NCBI GenBank assembly: GCA_934513685.1
Contig: CAKSWY010000010.1
Coordinates: 1 to 64,000, forward strand
Length of the DNA stretch: 64,000 nucleotides
Reading direction: 5' to 3'
Source: an uncultured Oscillospiraceae bacterium
GTDB taxonomy: Bacteria > Bacillota > Clostridia > Oscillospirales > Ruminococcaceae
The translations under genes and the position numbers were made by a program. Shown here in pieces: positions 1 to 7,914 of the stretch (position 1 is the stretch's first letter; every line of letters begins with the position of its first letter). The notes under the pieces are model-generated. The model was not told the origin of the DNA. It saw nothing but the letters and a program-made list of their open reading frames with translations, and did not search any database.

Positions 1-26
1 GTGCTTCCCGGCCCTGAATGGGTCTC

Positions 27-54
27 AAACGCACTGGCGTTTTCTGTTTTTTAA
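27..54 (+). terminator. Terminator-like hairpin at left edge
   Basis: AAACGC and GCGTTT form a short stem around ACTG, followed by TCTG and a run of six T. It reads as an intrinsic terminator on the plus strand, so it probably ends a plus-strand gene lying left of the window. No coding sequence before it can be identified in the 26 bases available. Confidence 0.4.
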
Positions 55-90
55 CGGTCGGCTTCTCCGGCCAGTACCTCCTTCCGGCTC

Positions 91-129
91 AACTTTTCCA
101 CAAAGCAGCGCCGCTTCTGTGGAAAAGTT
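91..129. terminator. Hairpin immediately after larC
   Basis: A perfect 12-bp inverted repeat (AACTTTTCCACA and TGTGGAAAAGTT) with a 15-nt loop begins on the stop codon of larC. No T-run follows on the minus strand, so it may be a transcript 3'-end stabiliser rather than a canonical terminator. Confidence 0.45.
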
Positions 130-1547
130 TACTCCTCCAGCAGCGAGGCAAGGCGGCGGCGCACCTGGGTCAGGGTCTCACCGCTGCGGCGGGCGATGGC
201 GGCCAGGTCCTCATATTCCAGCTTGGCCTTGCGCGCCCCGGCCCCTGCGGCGATTTTTACCCGCACGGTGTCCTCCCCGGCCTGCAGAACGCGGCTCTCC
301 CGCTCCAGCACCTGCCGGGTGCACAGGGTTTTGCGCACGCCCAGGGTGGTGGTGTGCCGCAGCATCGCCTCGCCCAGCCGGGCCGCGTCCTCTGGGCGGC
401 ACAGGCAGCACAGCATCACGCCCGGGCGGCCCTTCTTCATGCCGATGGCCTGGGTCCACACGTCCAGCGCCCCCGCCGCCAGCAGCTGCTCGGCCGCAAA
501 GGCGATGTCCTCGCCGGTCATATCGTCCAGGTTGCAGCTCAGCTGGGCCGCCTCGTCCTGCCGGTCGGCCGTCTCGCCCCAGAAGGCCCGCACGCAGTTG
601 GCCTGCGCAAATTCCTTTTTGCCCATGCCGTAGCCAATGGCCTGGGCGGCCATCACCGGCATGGGGCCGAAGCGCTTTACAAAGTGCCGCAGCAGGGCCG
701 CGCCGGTGGGGGTGCACAGCTCGCCCTGCACGCTGCCGCCGTAGGCGGGCACCCCCTGCAGCAGATACGCCGTTGCCGGGGCGGGCACTGGCAGAATGCC
801 GTGGGCACACCGCACCTGGCCGCAGCCCACGTGCACCGGCGAGGCCAGAATCTCATCCGGGGCCAGCATGTGAATCAGCAGGCAGGCTCCCACCACGTCC
901 GCCACGGCGTCCATAGTGCCCACCTCGTGGAAGTGGATCTGCTCCACCGGGCGGTCGTGGGCGTGGCTCTCGGCCTGAGCCAGAAGCCGGAACACCGCCA
1001 GCGCGTTCTGGCGCACCGCCTCGGGCAGGGCCAGCGCGCCGATCTGCGCCTTGATCTCGGCCATGCCGGTGTGGTGATGATGGTGGTGCCCTTCCCCGCC
1101 GTGGGGGTGGTCATGGATGTGCTCCTGCTCGTGGGTATGCTCGTGAATGTGGGGGTGTTCCGCCGCATGGTCCTGGCCCGTCAGCGCCTCGCCACAATGG
1201 GCGTGATTATGCTCGTGTTCCTGTTCGTACTCGTGGCTATGTGCATGGCCATGTTCCTGCGCGTGGGTGTGCTCATGGGAATGCTCGTGCTCCCCATCGG
1301 CATGGCCCTGCCCGCAGTTCACGTCCAGGCTTTCCTCTTCCTCGCCGTGCACCGTCACCTGCATATGGGTGCCCCAGATGCCGCACTGGGCGGCCTTTTC
1401 CGCCCGCACCTCCACGCCGGGCAGGCCCAGGCCGTTCATGGTGCTCAAAAACTCCGCCCGCCGGGCATCGTCCAGCAGCTCCCACAAGGCCGCGGTAAGC
1501 ATATCTCCCGCCGCGCCCATATTGCATTCCAGATACAGGGTCTTCAT
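129..1547 (-). CDS. larC: LarC, nickel insertion protein for nickel-pincer nucleotide cofactor
   Basis: LarC is the CTP-dependent cyclometallase that inserts nickel into the pincer nucleotide made by LarB and LarE; the cofactor is used by lactate-racemase-family enzymes. The 472-aa product starts with the family motif GAAGDM (residues 11-16) and is one continuous reading frame. In Lactobacillus plantarum the gene is split into larC1/larC2 joined by programmed frameshifting; that is not needed here. Residues 82-159 form a strongly histidine-rich insert (30 His in 78 residues, ending in six consecutive His), likely a nickel-binding or storage loop. Its ATG overlaps the larB stop (ATGA), so the two are translationally coupled. 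Confidence 0.9.
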   Translation of the reverse strand: MKTLYLECNMGAAGDMLTAALWELLDDARRAEFLSTMNGLGLPGVEVRAEKAAQCGIWGTHMQVTVHGEEEESLDVNCGQGHADGEHEHSHEHTHAQEHGHAHSHEYEQEHEHNHAHCGEALTGQDHAAEHPHIHEHTHEQEHIHDHPHGGEGHHHHHHTGMAEIKAQIGALALPEAVRQNALAVFRLLAQAESHAHDRPVEQIHFHEVGTMDAVADVVGACLLIHMLAPDEILASPVHVGCGQVRCAHGILPVPAPATAYLLQGVPAYGGSVQGELCTPTGAALLRHFVKRFGPMPVMAAQAIGYGMGKKEFAQANCVRAFWGETADRQDEAAQLSCNLDDMTGEDIAFAAEQLLAAGALDVWTQAIGMKKGRPGVMLCCLCRPEDAARLGEAMLRHTTTLGVRKTLCTRQVLERESRVLQAGEDTVRVKIAAGAGARKAKLEYEDLAAIARRSGETLTQVRRRLASLLEE

Positions 1548-2299
1548 CCCTTCACCTCCATGTGATTGATGAGGCTGGCCTGATAGGCCGCTCCAAAGCC
1601 GTTGTCGATGTTTACCACGCTCACCCCGCTGGCGCAGGAGTTGAGCATGGACAAAAGCGCCGAAAGCCCACCCAGCGAGGCCCCATAGCCCACGCTGGTG
1701 GGCACCGCGATGACCGGGCAGTCGGCCAGGCCGCCGATGACACTGGCCAGCGCCCCCTCCATGCCCGCAATGGCAACGATCACCTGAGCGGACATGATCT
1801 CATCCAGATGGGCCAGCAGCCGGTGCAGCCCGGCCACCCCCACGTCATACAGGCGCACCACCCGGTTGCCCAGCGCCTCGGCGGTGAGGGCTGCCTCCTC
1901 GGCCACCGGCTGGTCGCTGGTGCCGCCGGTGGCGATGAGAATGGTTCCGTGGCCGTCCGGCTCGGGCAGGGTGCCCGCAATGCCCACCCGGCTCAGCGGG
2001 TCATACCGGAAGGGCAGGCCCTCCATGGCCGCGGCGGCCTCGGCGCTCATGCGGGTGATCAGCACCGTGCGCTGGCCCCGGGCCAGCATGGCCTGGGCGA
2101 TGGCGCGGATCTGCTCGGGCGTTTTGCCCGCCCCGTAAATCACCTCGGCCACGCCCTGGCGCAGCGCCCGGTGATGGTCCAGCTTGGCAAAGCCCAAGTC
2201 CTCAAAGGGGGCCATTTTCAGCTGCAGCTCGGCCTGCTGCGGGGTCACGCTTCCCTCGGCCACCTGCTGCAAAAGGGTCAGAATTTCCTGCTGTTCCAT
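1544..2299 (-). CDS. larB: LarB, nicotinate adenine dinucleotide carboxylase/hydrolase
   Basis: LarB carboxylates the pyridinium ring of nicotinic acid adenine dinucleotide and hydrolyses the phosphoanhydride, giving the substrate for LarE. The 251-aa protein has the N-terminal helical part and a C-terminal PurE-like (AIR carboxylase) domain; the conserved PTSVGYGASLGG stretch lies near the C-terminus. The start chosen is the ATG encoding MEQQEI at 2299, a few bases after the larE stop; a longer upstream reading frame would overlap larE. It is cotranscribed between larE and larC. Confidence 0.9.
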   Translation of the reverse strand: MEQQEILTLLQQVAEGSVTPQQAELQLKMAPFEDLGFAKLDHHRALRQGVAEVIYGAGKTPEQIRAIAQAMLARGQRTVLITRMSAEAAAAMEGLPFRYDPLSRVGIAGTLPEPDGHGTILIATGGTSDQPVAEEAALTAEALGNRVVRLYDVGVAGLHRLLAHLDEIMSAQVIVAIAGMEGALASVIGGLADCPVIAVPTSVGYGASLGGLSALLSMLNSCASGVSVVNIDNGFGAAYQASLINHMEVKG

Positions 2300-2309
2300 G
2301 GCCGTCTCC

Positions 2310-3053
2310 TCATCTCGTCTGGATGTCCAGCAGCACGATGTCAAACCAGGGGGCCAGCGCCTGCCGGATGGCCTGCCGCTGCTCCACCGCTTTGGCCAGC
2401 TGGCCCTCGGGCAGCTGCAGCCGGGCCGCGTCGTCGTACAGCCGCACCCGAAAGTCCGTAAAGCCCAGGGCGAACAGCGCCGTCTCGGCCCCCTCCACCC
2501 GGCGCAGCAGCTCCGGGGTGATGGTGCGCCCGGTGGGCACCCGGGTGGCCAGGCAGGCGTAGGCGGGCTTGTCCCAGGTGAACAGCCCCGCCTTGCGGGA
2601 TTCCTGACGGATCATGGCCTTGGTGAGGCCGCACTCCCGCAGGGGCGAGCGCACCTCCATCTCCCGCAGGGCCTTCATGCCGGGGCGGTCGCCTGCGTCG
2701 TCGCTGGCGTTGGTGCCGTCCAGCAGCAGGTCGTAGCCGTCGGCCTTTGCTCTGGCCCGCAGTGCCCCGAACAGCCCCACCTTGCAGTAGTAGCAGCGGT
2801 TGGCAGGGTTGGCCGCCACGCGGGGGTCGGCCAGCGCGTCCAGCCGGATCACGTTCAGCTTTACGCCGATCTGCTCACACAGCCGCTTGGCGTCCTCCAG
2901 CTCAAAGGCGGGCTGAAAGGCCGTCTGGATGTAATAGGGCGCGATGTCCGCTCCGGCGTTCACCGCCGCCCACAGCAGATACGAAGAATCCACCCCGCCG
3001 GAAAAGCCCAGCGCCGCCTTGGGGTGTTCGGTAAAAAATTCCTGCAGCGTCAT
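2310..3053 (-). CDS. larE: LarE, ATP-dependent sulfur transferase for nickel-pincer nucleotide
   Basis: LarE adenylates the carboxylates of the LarB product and converts them to thiocarboxylates. The 247-aa sequence carries the PP-loop SGGVDSS (18-24) that binds ATP. Cys167, in YACLATR, sits where I expect the sacrificial cysteine (Cys176 in the Lactobacillus enzyme). Further cysteines are at 87, 90 (CYYC) and 141. Some LarE proteins use three cysteines to hold an iron-sulfur cluster instead of sacrificing sulfur; which type this is cannot be settled by eye. It is the first lar gene of the run, 155 bp downstream of nikO; that gap is AT-rich and could hold a secondary promoter. Confidence 0.9.
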   Translation of the reverse strand: MTLQEFFTEHPKAALGFSGGVDSSYLLWAAVNAGADIAPYYIQTAFQPAFELEDAKRLCEQIGVKLNVIRLDALADPRVAANPANRCYYCKVGLFGALRARAKADGYDLLLDGTNASDDAGDRPGMKALREMEVRSPLRECGLTKAMIRQESRKAGLFTWDKPAYACLATRVPTGRTITPELLRRVEGAETALFALGFTDFRVRLYDDAARLQLPEGQLAKAVEQRQAIRQALAPWFDIVLLDIQTR

Positions 3054-3208
3054 GTTGGTCCGACTCCTTTCGTGCCGTTTGCGCGGCCTGTTCTCGCCTT
3101 ATTTCCAATACTGCTTGTATATTCTGTATTTAAATCTACAAATTTTGCTTGAAATCACAAAATTCAGCCAAACTTTATCCGGTTTTGCCGTTTCTGCCTC
3201 GGCTGGCC

Positions 3209-3922
3209 TCAGCCGTCCGCCCCAATGGCCTCCACGCCGCAGGCTTCCATGAGGGCCGGGTCATACAGCAGCTCCCGGCAGGGGCCGTCTGCAAACACCC
3301 GCCCCTCCCGCAGAAGCACCGCCCGCGGGCACACCTGGGCCGCAAAGGTCAGGTCATGGGTGGCGATGAGCATGGCCGTATCCAGCCCCTTCAGGCAGTT
3401 GATGAGGGTGCGCCGGGCGCGGGGGTCCAGAAAGGCCGTCGGCTCATCCAGCGCCAGCAGCGTCGGCTCCAGCGCCAGCACGGTGGCAAGGGCCGCCATG
3501 CGCTTTTCGCCGCCCGAAAGCTTCAGCGGCGTGCGCCCGGCCAGCGCCCCGATGTGCAGCGCCTCCAGCGCGGCCCGGGCCTTTTTGCGTGCCTGCTCGG
3601 CGGGCAGGCCCTGGTTCTCCAGCCCGAAGGCCACATCCTCCAGCACCGTGGGCATAAACAGCTGGTCGTCCGGGTCCTGAAACACCACGCCGATCTTCCG
3701 GCGCAGGGCGGGCAGATTCTCCGGGCACAGCGTCAGACCGTCCACCGTCACCGCCCCATCGGCGGGCAGCACCCCCACCAGCGAGAGGATCAGGCTGGTT
3801 TTGCCCGCCCCGTTGGCCCCGATCAGGGCCACCCGCTGGCCGTCCTCCACGCACAGGCTCACGTCCTGCACCGGTTTTGTGCCGTCCGGGTAGGCGGCCG
3901 TGAGATGTTCCAGTTTCAGCAT
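3209..3922 (-). CDS. nikO: Nickel ECF transporter ATPase subunit
   Basis: A 237-aa ABC ATPase of the CbiO/NikO group that powers metal uptake through an energy-coupling-factor transporter. Visible motifs are Walker A GANGAGKTS, signature LSGGEKR and Walker B LLALDEP. The ATG at 3922 (MLKLEHL) is chosen; it overlaps the nikQ stop by 7 bp, while the longer reading frame upstream lies inside nikQ. Nickel rather than cobalt is inferred because the neighbouring downstream genes make a nickel cofactor. Confidence 0.88.
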   Translation of the reverse strand: MLKLEHLTAAYPDGTKPVQDVSLCVEDGQRVALIGANGAGKTSLILSLVGVLPADGAVTVDGLTLCPENLPALRRKIGVVFQDPDDQLFMPTVLEDVAFGLENQGLPAEQARKKARAALEALHIGALAGRTPLKLSGGEKRMAALATVLALEPTLLALDEPTAFLDPRARRTLINCLKGLDTAMLIATHDLTFAAQVCPRAVLLREGRVFADGPCRELLYDPALMEACGVEAIGADG

Positions 3923-4719
3923 ACAAACAGCCTCCCCAGCAAAAGCGGCAGGTCCACCGCCCGCGCCGCAAGGCAGGGCAGGCAAACCGCCGCAAGATAC
4001 AGCCAATCGTTCCGTGTAAAGGGGTGCTTTTGCGCCGTGCGGCCGCCGGCAAAGCCGCCGCGGCATTCCATCGCCTGGTACACCCGCTGGGCCCGGGCGG
4101 TGCTGCGCAGAAGTAGCTGCCCCACAAAGCTGCCCATGTGGCCCACCGGCAGCCCCTTTCCGCTGCCGCCCCGCAGGCGGTAGGCGGTGAGCATACTGCC
4201 CGCCTGCCCGGCCAGCAGCCCCAGGTAGCGGTACAGCATTTCAAACAGGGTCACGCAGAACTCCGGCAGGCCCATACGCCGCAGCTGGCCCGTGAGCTGC
4301 CCCAATGGGGTAACAGCCACCAGCGCCAGCACCGCCGAAACGCACAGCAGCGCCCGCAAAAGCAGCACCCCACAGCTGGCCAGCCCCACGGTGACGGGCA
4401 CCGGCCCCATCCGCAGCAGCACCTGCCGCTCCAGCAGCAGGTTGGAAAGCCCCGCAAAAGCGCAGAAGGGCAGAGCCAGCGCGGCCCGGCGAAACACCAG
4501 CCCCAGCGGCACCTCCGCCAGGCCCAGCACCAACACCGGGTACAGCAGATAGGGGGCCAGCCGCCCGAACTGCAGCCGCCCCAGCGACAGCACGCACAGC
4601 AGGTACACCCCGGTGGCCGCCAGCTTTGCGCCGGGGTGCAGCCGGTGAATGGGGCTGTTCTGCCCTGCCAGCTCTTCCAGCCGGGTCAGCTGGCCCAGCT
4701 GCTCCGCAATGGGTCTCAT
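3916..4719 (-). CDS. nikQ: Nickel ECF transporter transmembrane subunit
   Basis: A 267-aa CbiQ/EcfT-type membrane protein with several hydrophobic helices, including the IHRLHPGAKL start of the family and the cytoplasmic region preceding MLYRYL used to couple to the ATPase. It sits between the substrate-binding membrane subunit and the ATPase, overlapping the latter by 7 bp. It forms the energy-coupling scaffold of the nickel importer. Confidence 0.85.
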   Translation of the reverse strand: MRPIAEQLGQLTRLEELAGQNSPIHRLHPGAKLAATGVYLLCVLSLGRLQFGRLAPYLLYPVLVLGLAEVPLGLVFRRAALALPFCAFAGLSNLLLERQVLLRMGPVPVTVGLASCGVLLLRALLCVSAVLALVAVTPLGQLTGQLRRMGLPEFCVTLFEMLYRYLGLLAGQAGSMLTAYRLRGGSGKGLPVGHMGSFVGQLLLRSTARAQRVYQAMECRGGFAGGRTAQKHPFTRNDWLYLAAVCLPCLAARAVDLPLLLGRLFVC

Positions 4720-4771
4720 GGGGTGTCCTCCTTTCGTTCAAGTCGTTTCCAGGGCTGCCCGGCCTGTCAAA

Positions 4772-5791
4772 TCAGCCCTGCTCGGCCGCACCCTGCTTTG
4801 CGCGGCGCTTTTTGGCGGCCGCCAGGGCCAGGCCCACGCCGCCGGCCAGCACAAAGGTCAGGGCGCTGCCCACCACACCGGCGGCGCTGGTGCCGGTGCC
4901 CTCGCCGTCCGCATAGTCATAGTCGGGCATCAGGGCCGTTTTCTCCTGAATGGCGGCGGCATTCTCCTGCACGGCGCCCTCGGCCTCCAGCTCGGTGCTG
5001 CCGGTGACGGCCTGCACCGCCCATTCCAGCCCGTCCGGGTTCTGGGACGCAAACAGCGACAGGCCGCCTGCCACCGCAACGGTCAGGCAGAGCAGCAGCG
5101 CCGCAATCCTCTTCACGCTGGCCGTTTTCTCCATGGGCCGGGCCTGCTGAGTGCTCTCCAGCACCTCGGGCTGCACCCGGGCCACAAAGCAGAGCACACC
5201 GGCCGTCACAAGGCCTTCGCCCACGCCGATGGCCAGATGGATGGGCTGCATCAGCGCCGCAAAGGTGCCGAAGGGCAGCGCCGTAATGCCGGAGAGCTGG
5301 GTCTCCAGCACCACGCCGAAGGCCCCCAGCTGCAGCCCCAGCACAGCGCCCAGCAGGGCCGCCGCGCTCAGGCGGCGGGGGGTAAGCCCCCTGCGCAGAA
5401 TGGGCCGCACCACCAGCGGGTACACCACCAGGCAGGGCAGCACGCCCATATTAAAGATGTTGCAGCCCAGGGCCAGCAGCCCGCCGTCTGCAAAGAACAG
5501 GCACTGGATGACCAGCACCGCCGCCAGCGCCAGCAGCGCCGGCCCGCCGCCCAGCAGGGCGGACAGCAGAATGCCGCCGCCGATGTGCCCGCTGGACCCG
5601 GTGCCCGGAATGGTGAAGTTGATCATCTGGGCCGCAAACACAAAGGCTCCGCCCACCGCCATCATGGGCAGCTTCTGGCTCGTCAGCTGGCTGCGCTGCA
5701 CCCGGGCGGCGCTCACCGCCAGCGCCCCGGCGCTGACGGCACACATGGTAAGCCCCACGGCGGGGGAAAGCAAAGCATCGGACATATGCAT
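4772..5791 (-). CDS. nikMN: Nickel transporter substrate-binding subunit, NikM-NikN fusion
   Basis: A 339-aa CbiM-family membrane protein. It starts MHMSDALLSP, where the short N-terminus with an early histidine is the metal-binding element of CbiM/NikM. The core has the conserved GHIGGG and MGVLPCLVVYPLV regions. A C-terminal extension contains PDGLEWA (about residue 253) and ends in a last membrane helix and basic tail, matching a fused NikN/CbiN-like component. It is the first gene of the nik-lar operon; its start has GAGGAG nine bases upstream. Confidence 0.87.
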   Translation of the reverse strand: MHMSDALLSPAVGLTMCAVSAGALAVSAARVQRSQLTSQKLPMMAVGGAFVFAAQMINFTIPGTGSSGHIGGGILLSALLGGGPALLALAAVLVIQCLFFADGGLLALGCNIFNMGVLPCLVVYPLVVRPILRRGLTPRRLSAAALLGAVLGLQLGAFGVVLETQLSGITALPFGTFAALMQPIHLAIGVGEGLVTAGVLCFVARVQPEVLESTQQARPMEKTASVKRIAALLLCLTVAVAGGLSLFASQNPDGLEWAVQAVTGSTELEAEGAVQENAAAIQEKTALMPDYDYADGEGTGTSAAGVVGSALTFVLAGGVGLALAAAKKRRAKQGAAEQG

Positions 5792-6061
5792 GGTTTTGTT
5801 CTCCTCATCAAAAAACAGCGTTCGTCGGTGTGTCTGCGGCCGGGCATAAAAAAGCCATGAGGGCCGCCGCCCCGCCTTTCCCGGGCCGGGCAGTCGCCTT
5901 CATGGCAGACAAATGCAAACAGGCCGGCCGATGCGCCCACCGGCAGCCGTGTAAATTCGTTTGGAAGGGATTCCCCCCCTTTTCGCTCGGCCAAGACCCT
6001 CTTCCTGAGGGCGCGCCGCCCCTTCCTGAGGCGGACACCGGGGGGAACGATCCTGTACTTT
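5792..6061 (-). promoter_or_regulatory. Structured 5' leader of the nik-lar operon, riboswitch-like
   Basis: About 265 nt of untranslated leader separate the promoter from nikMN. Near its 5' end, GTTCCCCCC (about 6049-6041) pairs with GGGGGGAAT (about 5978-5970) and encloses two hairpins that both close C-G on an identical AGGAA pentaloop: CCGCCTC/GGGGCGG and GCCCTC/GAGGGT. A CAAAC/GTTTG stem with an inner GCCGG/CCGGC helix follows, then an intrinsic terminator at 5848-5906. A folded domain followed by a terminator ahead of the first gene is the layout of a transcription-attenuating riboswitch. I could not match it to a remembered consensus (NiCo, cobalamin). Confidence 0.55.
5848..5906 (-). 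terminator. Attenuator terminator inside the nik-lar leader
   Basis: GCCATGAAGGC pairs with GGCCCTCATGGC (one mismatch), an inner GCCCGGCC/GGCGGGGC helix extends the stem, and six T follow on the minus strand. It ends about 56 bases before the nikMN start codon, so it would stop transcription before the operon unless prevented. Confidence 0.65.
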
Positions 6062-6090
6062 ATTATAGCAAACTCGGCCGGGCCGGTCAA
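6062..6090 (-). promoter_or_regulatory. Promoter of the nik-lar operon
   Basis: Reading the minus strand, TTGACC is followed after 17 bp by TATAAT, with TGC directly before the -10 (extended -10). Transcription should start near 6055. Confidence 0.8.
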
Positions 6091-6247
6091 ATCCGCCGGG
6101 CCTTTGCCGCCGGGCGGCCCGCGCGCCCAGCCGAAGCCTTCAAAGCGTCAAGCACAGCCCCGCCCATAAAAAGTGGCCCGCCGCCGGGGAACGCTCCCCT
6201 GCGATGGGCCGTGCTTTGATGCGATTGTTTCGGGGGTTGTTGGGGCT

Positions 6248-7489
6248 TTAGCCGAAGATGACGAACAGGCCCAGCGCGCTGGCAATGGCGTTCAGCAGGA
6301 TGAACGCAATTGCGGAGAGCAGCAGCTCGTTGTAGAGCTTGTCCTTATCCACAGCCTCGGGCGCACTGCCAACCGCAATGCCGCCCACGGTGGACAGGGG
6401 GCTGATGACCACGCCGTTGGTACCAACGATGACACCCACGATCAGCTTCTGGGCGCTGACGGTGCCCAGCTGGCCGGCCAGCTCGGAGGCCAGGGGGATC
6501 AGGGTGGGCATAACCACGCCGGTGCCGCTGGACACAGCGCCCATCAGGCCGCCCAGGATGACGAAGATGGGCTGTGCGGAGCGGGGACCCATCACGTTGG
6601 AGAGCTTGTCGCTCAGGAAATCAATACCGCCGCAGGTCTTGACCACGCTGATCAGCACGGCCATGCCGCCGATCAGCAGGATGGTGGCCCAGGGAATGGC
6701 GGCAATGGCCTTCTTCTGGTCGGCCACGTTCAGCATCAGCAGAATGCCGGCGCAGGTGAAGCACACCAGGCCAATGTCCATGCCGAAGAACACCACGCAG
6801 ACCACAACGGCCACAATGGCCACCAGGGTGATGGTCTGGTTCTTGTCAAACTTCACAAACTGAGGGGTGGTGGTCATCTTCTTGCACTTCAGGCCGCCCA
6901 GCAGCAGGTAAGCGCCCAGAGAGAAGATGGTCATGCTCACGGCGTAGGCCGCCCACAGGGGGTTGTAGTTGGTGATGCCCTGCTCGGCAGAGAGCTGGCT
7001 GGCCACAATGCCGTTGATGGCCAGAGGCGACAGGCCGCCCACCATGATGCCGCCCATGGTCACCAGGCTCATCATCAGAACGGGAATGCCGTTGTCCACA
7101 GCCACATACAGGGCCACGGGCATGATCACGGCCACGATCAGACCGCCCGCACCGGCCGCGGAGATCACCGCGCCCAGCACGAAGAACAGCAGGGGCAGCA
7201 CCCGGGCGTTGCCCCGGGCCAGGCAGGCGATGTTCTGGCTCAGGGCCTTGGTGGTGCCGTTCAGGTTGGCGATGCCGAACAGGAACGTGGTGGCCATCAC
7301 GATGAAGAACACACTCATGGGCCAGCCGCTGGAAACGATCTTGCTGACCTTGATGTCAACGCCGTTGGCGGCGGCAATGGTTGCGAACACGAAGGACGCC
7401 ATAATGGCCAGAATGCCGGCGTTCTTTTTGGTGATGGCGCTCACCGCAATGACGGCCACCAATACGATGAGGGAACAAACGGGGATCAT
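6248..7489 (-). CDS. SLC13/MatC-like membrane carrier under T-box control
   Basis: A 413-aa very hydrophobic protein with about ten to twelve membrane helices, resembling the MatC N-terminal/SLC13 dicarboxylate-carrier superfamily (motif regions GAVISAAGAGGLIVAVIMP and SSGTGVVMPTLIPLA). Start ATG at 7489 has AGGAGG upstream. The family usually moves dicarboxylates or related organic acids with sodium. Its leader is a T-box, which senses uncharged tRNA, so the physiological substrate is more likely an amino acid or an amino-acid precursor. It is transcribed alone; no biosynthetic gene follows before the nik-lar operon. Confidence 0.7.
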   Translation of the reverse strand: MIPVCSLIVLVAVIAVSAITKKNAGILAIMASFVFATIAAANGVDIKVSKIVSSGWPMSVFFIVMATTFLFGIANLNGTTKALSQNIACLARGNARVLPLLFFVLGAVISAAGAGGLIVAVIMPVALYVAVDNGIPVLMMSLVTMGGIMVGGLSPLAINGIVASQLSAEQGITNYNPLWAAYAVSMTIFSLGAYLLLGGLKCKKMTTTPQFVKFDKNQTITLVAIVAVVVCVVFFGMDIGLVCFTCAGILLMLNVADQKKAIAAIPWATILLIGGMAVLISVVKTCGGIDFLSDKLSNVMGPRSAQPIFVILGGLMGAVSSGTGVVMPTLIPLASELAGQLGTVSAQKLIVGVIVGTNGVVISPLSTVGGIAVGSAPEAVDKDKLYNELLLSAIAFILLNAIASALGLFVIFG

Positions 7490-7560
7490 GCTTTTCTGCC
7501 TCCTCTTTCTTATGCAGACGATTGCTTTGGGTACCGCTTTGCACCGCAAGTACGGAAAAC

Positions 7561-7597
7561 AAAAACGCCCCCGATGCCCATACGGGCATCGGGGGCG
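7561..7597 (-). terminator. T-box terminator
   Basis: A perfect 14-bp stem (CGCCCCCGATGCCC and its complement) with a GTAT loop is followed by five T. The T-box sequence just upstream would pair into the competing antiterminator. Confidence 0.9.
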
Positions 7598-7860
7598 GAA
7601 CATTCCGCGGTACCACTCCGATTTGACGCATTGTTCATGCGCCCACTCTGCGCAACGGCCGCGGGCCTTTGCGCCCCGGCGATTGCTTTTCCCTTTAACG
7701 GTGGAACTCCGTGCCGCCTACTGCCTTTCGGTTCAGCGTGCCCGCTCCCCGGCCAGTAAAGCGAAAACGTACCACTGCCTTGCACCACCCGGCAGCTCTC
7801 TGTGGGCTTGTTTTCCGCTCTTTTCCGGTTCATCGCGTTTTTCATTTGGTCTCAACGCTT
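7561..7860 (-). promoter_or_regulatory. T-box riboswitch leader
   Basis: The minus strand carries the hallmark T-box AGTGGTACCGCGG (7617-7605) just before a terminator. Upstream are a Stem I with AGAGAG and a CTGCC/GGCAG apical stem (about 7802-7776), the GAGC end of Stem I (about 7747), an AGTAGG element and CCGTTAAAGG of the Stem II/III region. The specifier loop should lie in TTTACTGG (7760-7753); I cannot choose firmly among CUG (Leu), ACU (Thr), UAC (Tyr) or UUU (Phe). It controls the downstream carrier by tRNA-dependent antitermination. Confidence 0.9.
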
Positions 7861-7862
7861 GC

Positions 7863-7891
7863 ATTGTAACACCCTGAAAATCCTATGTCAA
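7863..7891 (-). promoter_or_regulatory. Promoter of the T-box transcript
   Basis: TTGACA, a 17-bp spacer and TACAAT on the minus strand, immediately upstream of the T-box leader. Confidence 0.85.
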
Positions 7892-7914
7892 GAGCCTATT
7901 TGGCAAAAACAGAC

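Noticed and set aside
18..1565. 515-aa plus-strand reading frame opposite larC
   Set aside because: It is the complement of larC; composition is dominated by the antisense of the His-rich insert and no family pattern is seen.
4772..5791. Assignment of the importer to cobalt (CbiMNQO)
   Set aside because: Family sequence alone cannot separate Co and Ni; linkage to lar genes favours nickel and no cobalamin gene is nearby.
5792..6061. Cobalamin or NiCo riboswitch in the nik-lar leader
   Set aside because: I could not find the B12 box or the NiCo core as I remember them, so no known class is assigned; a covariance search would decide.
5713..6090. 125-aa reading frame in the nik-lar leader
   Set aside because: Starts upstream of the -10 and crosses the leader hairpins; explained by RNA structure.
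7510..7845. 111-aa minus-strand reading frame upstream of the carrier
   Set aside because: Lies entirely within the T-box leader and its terminator.
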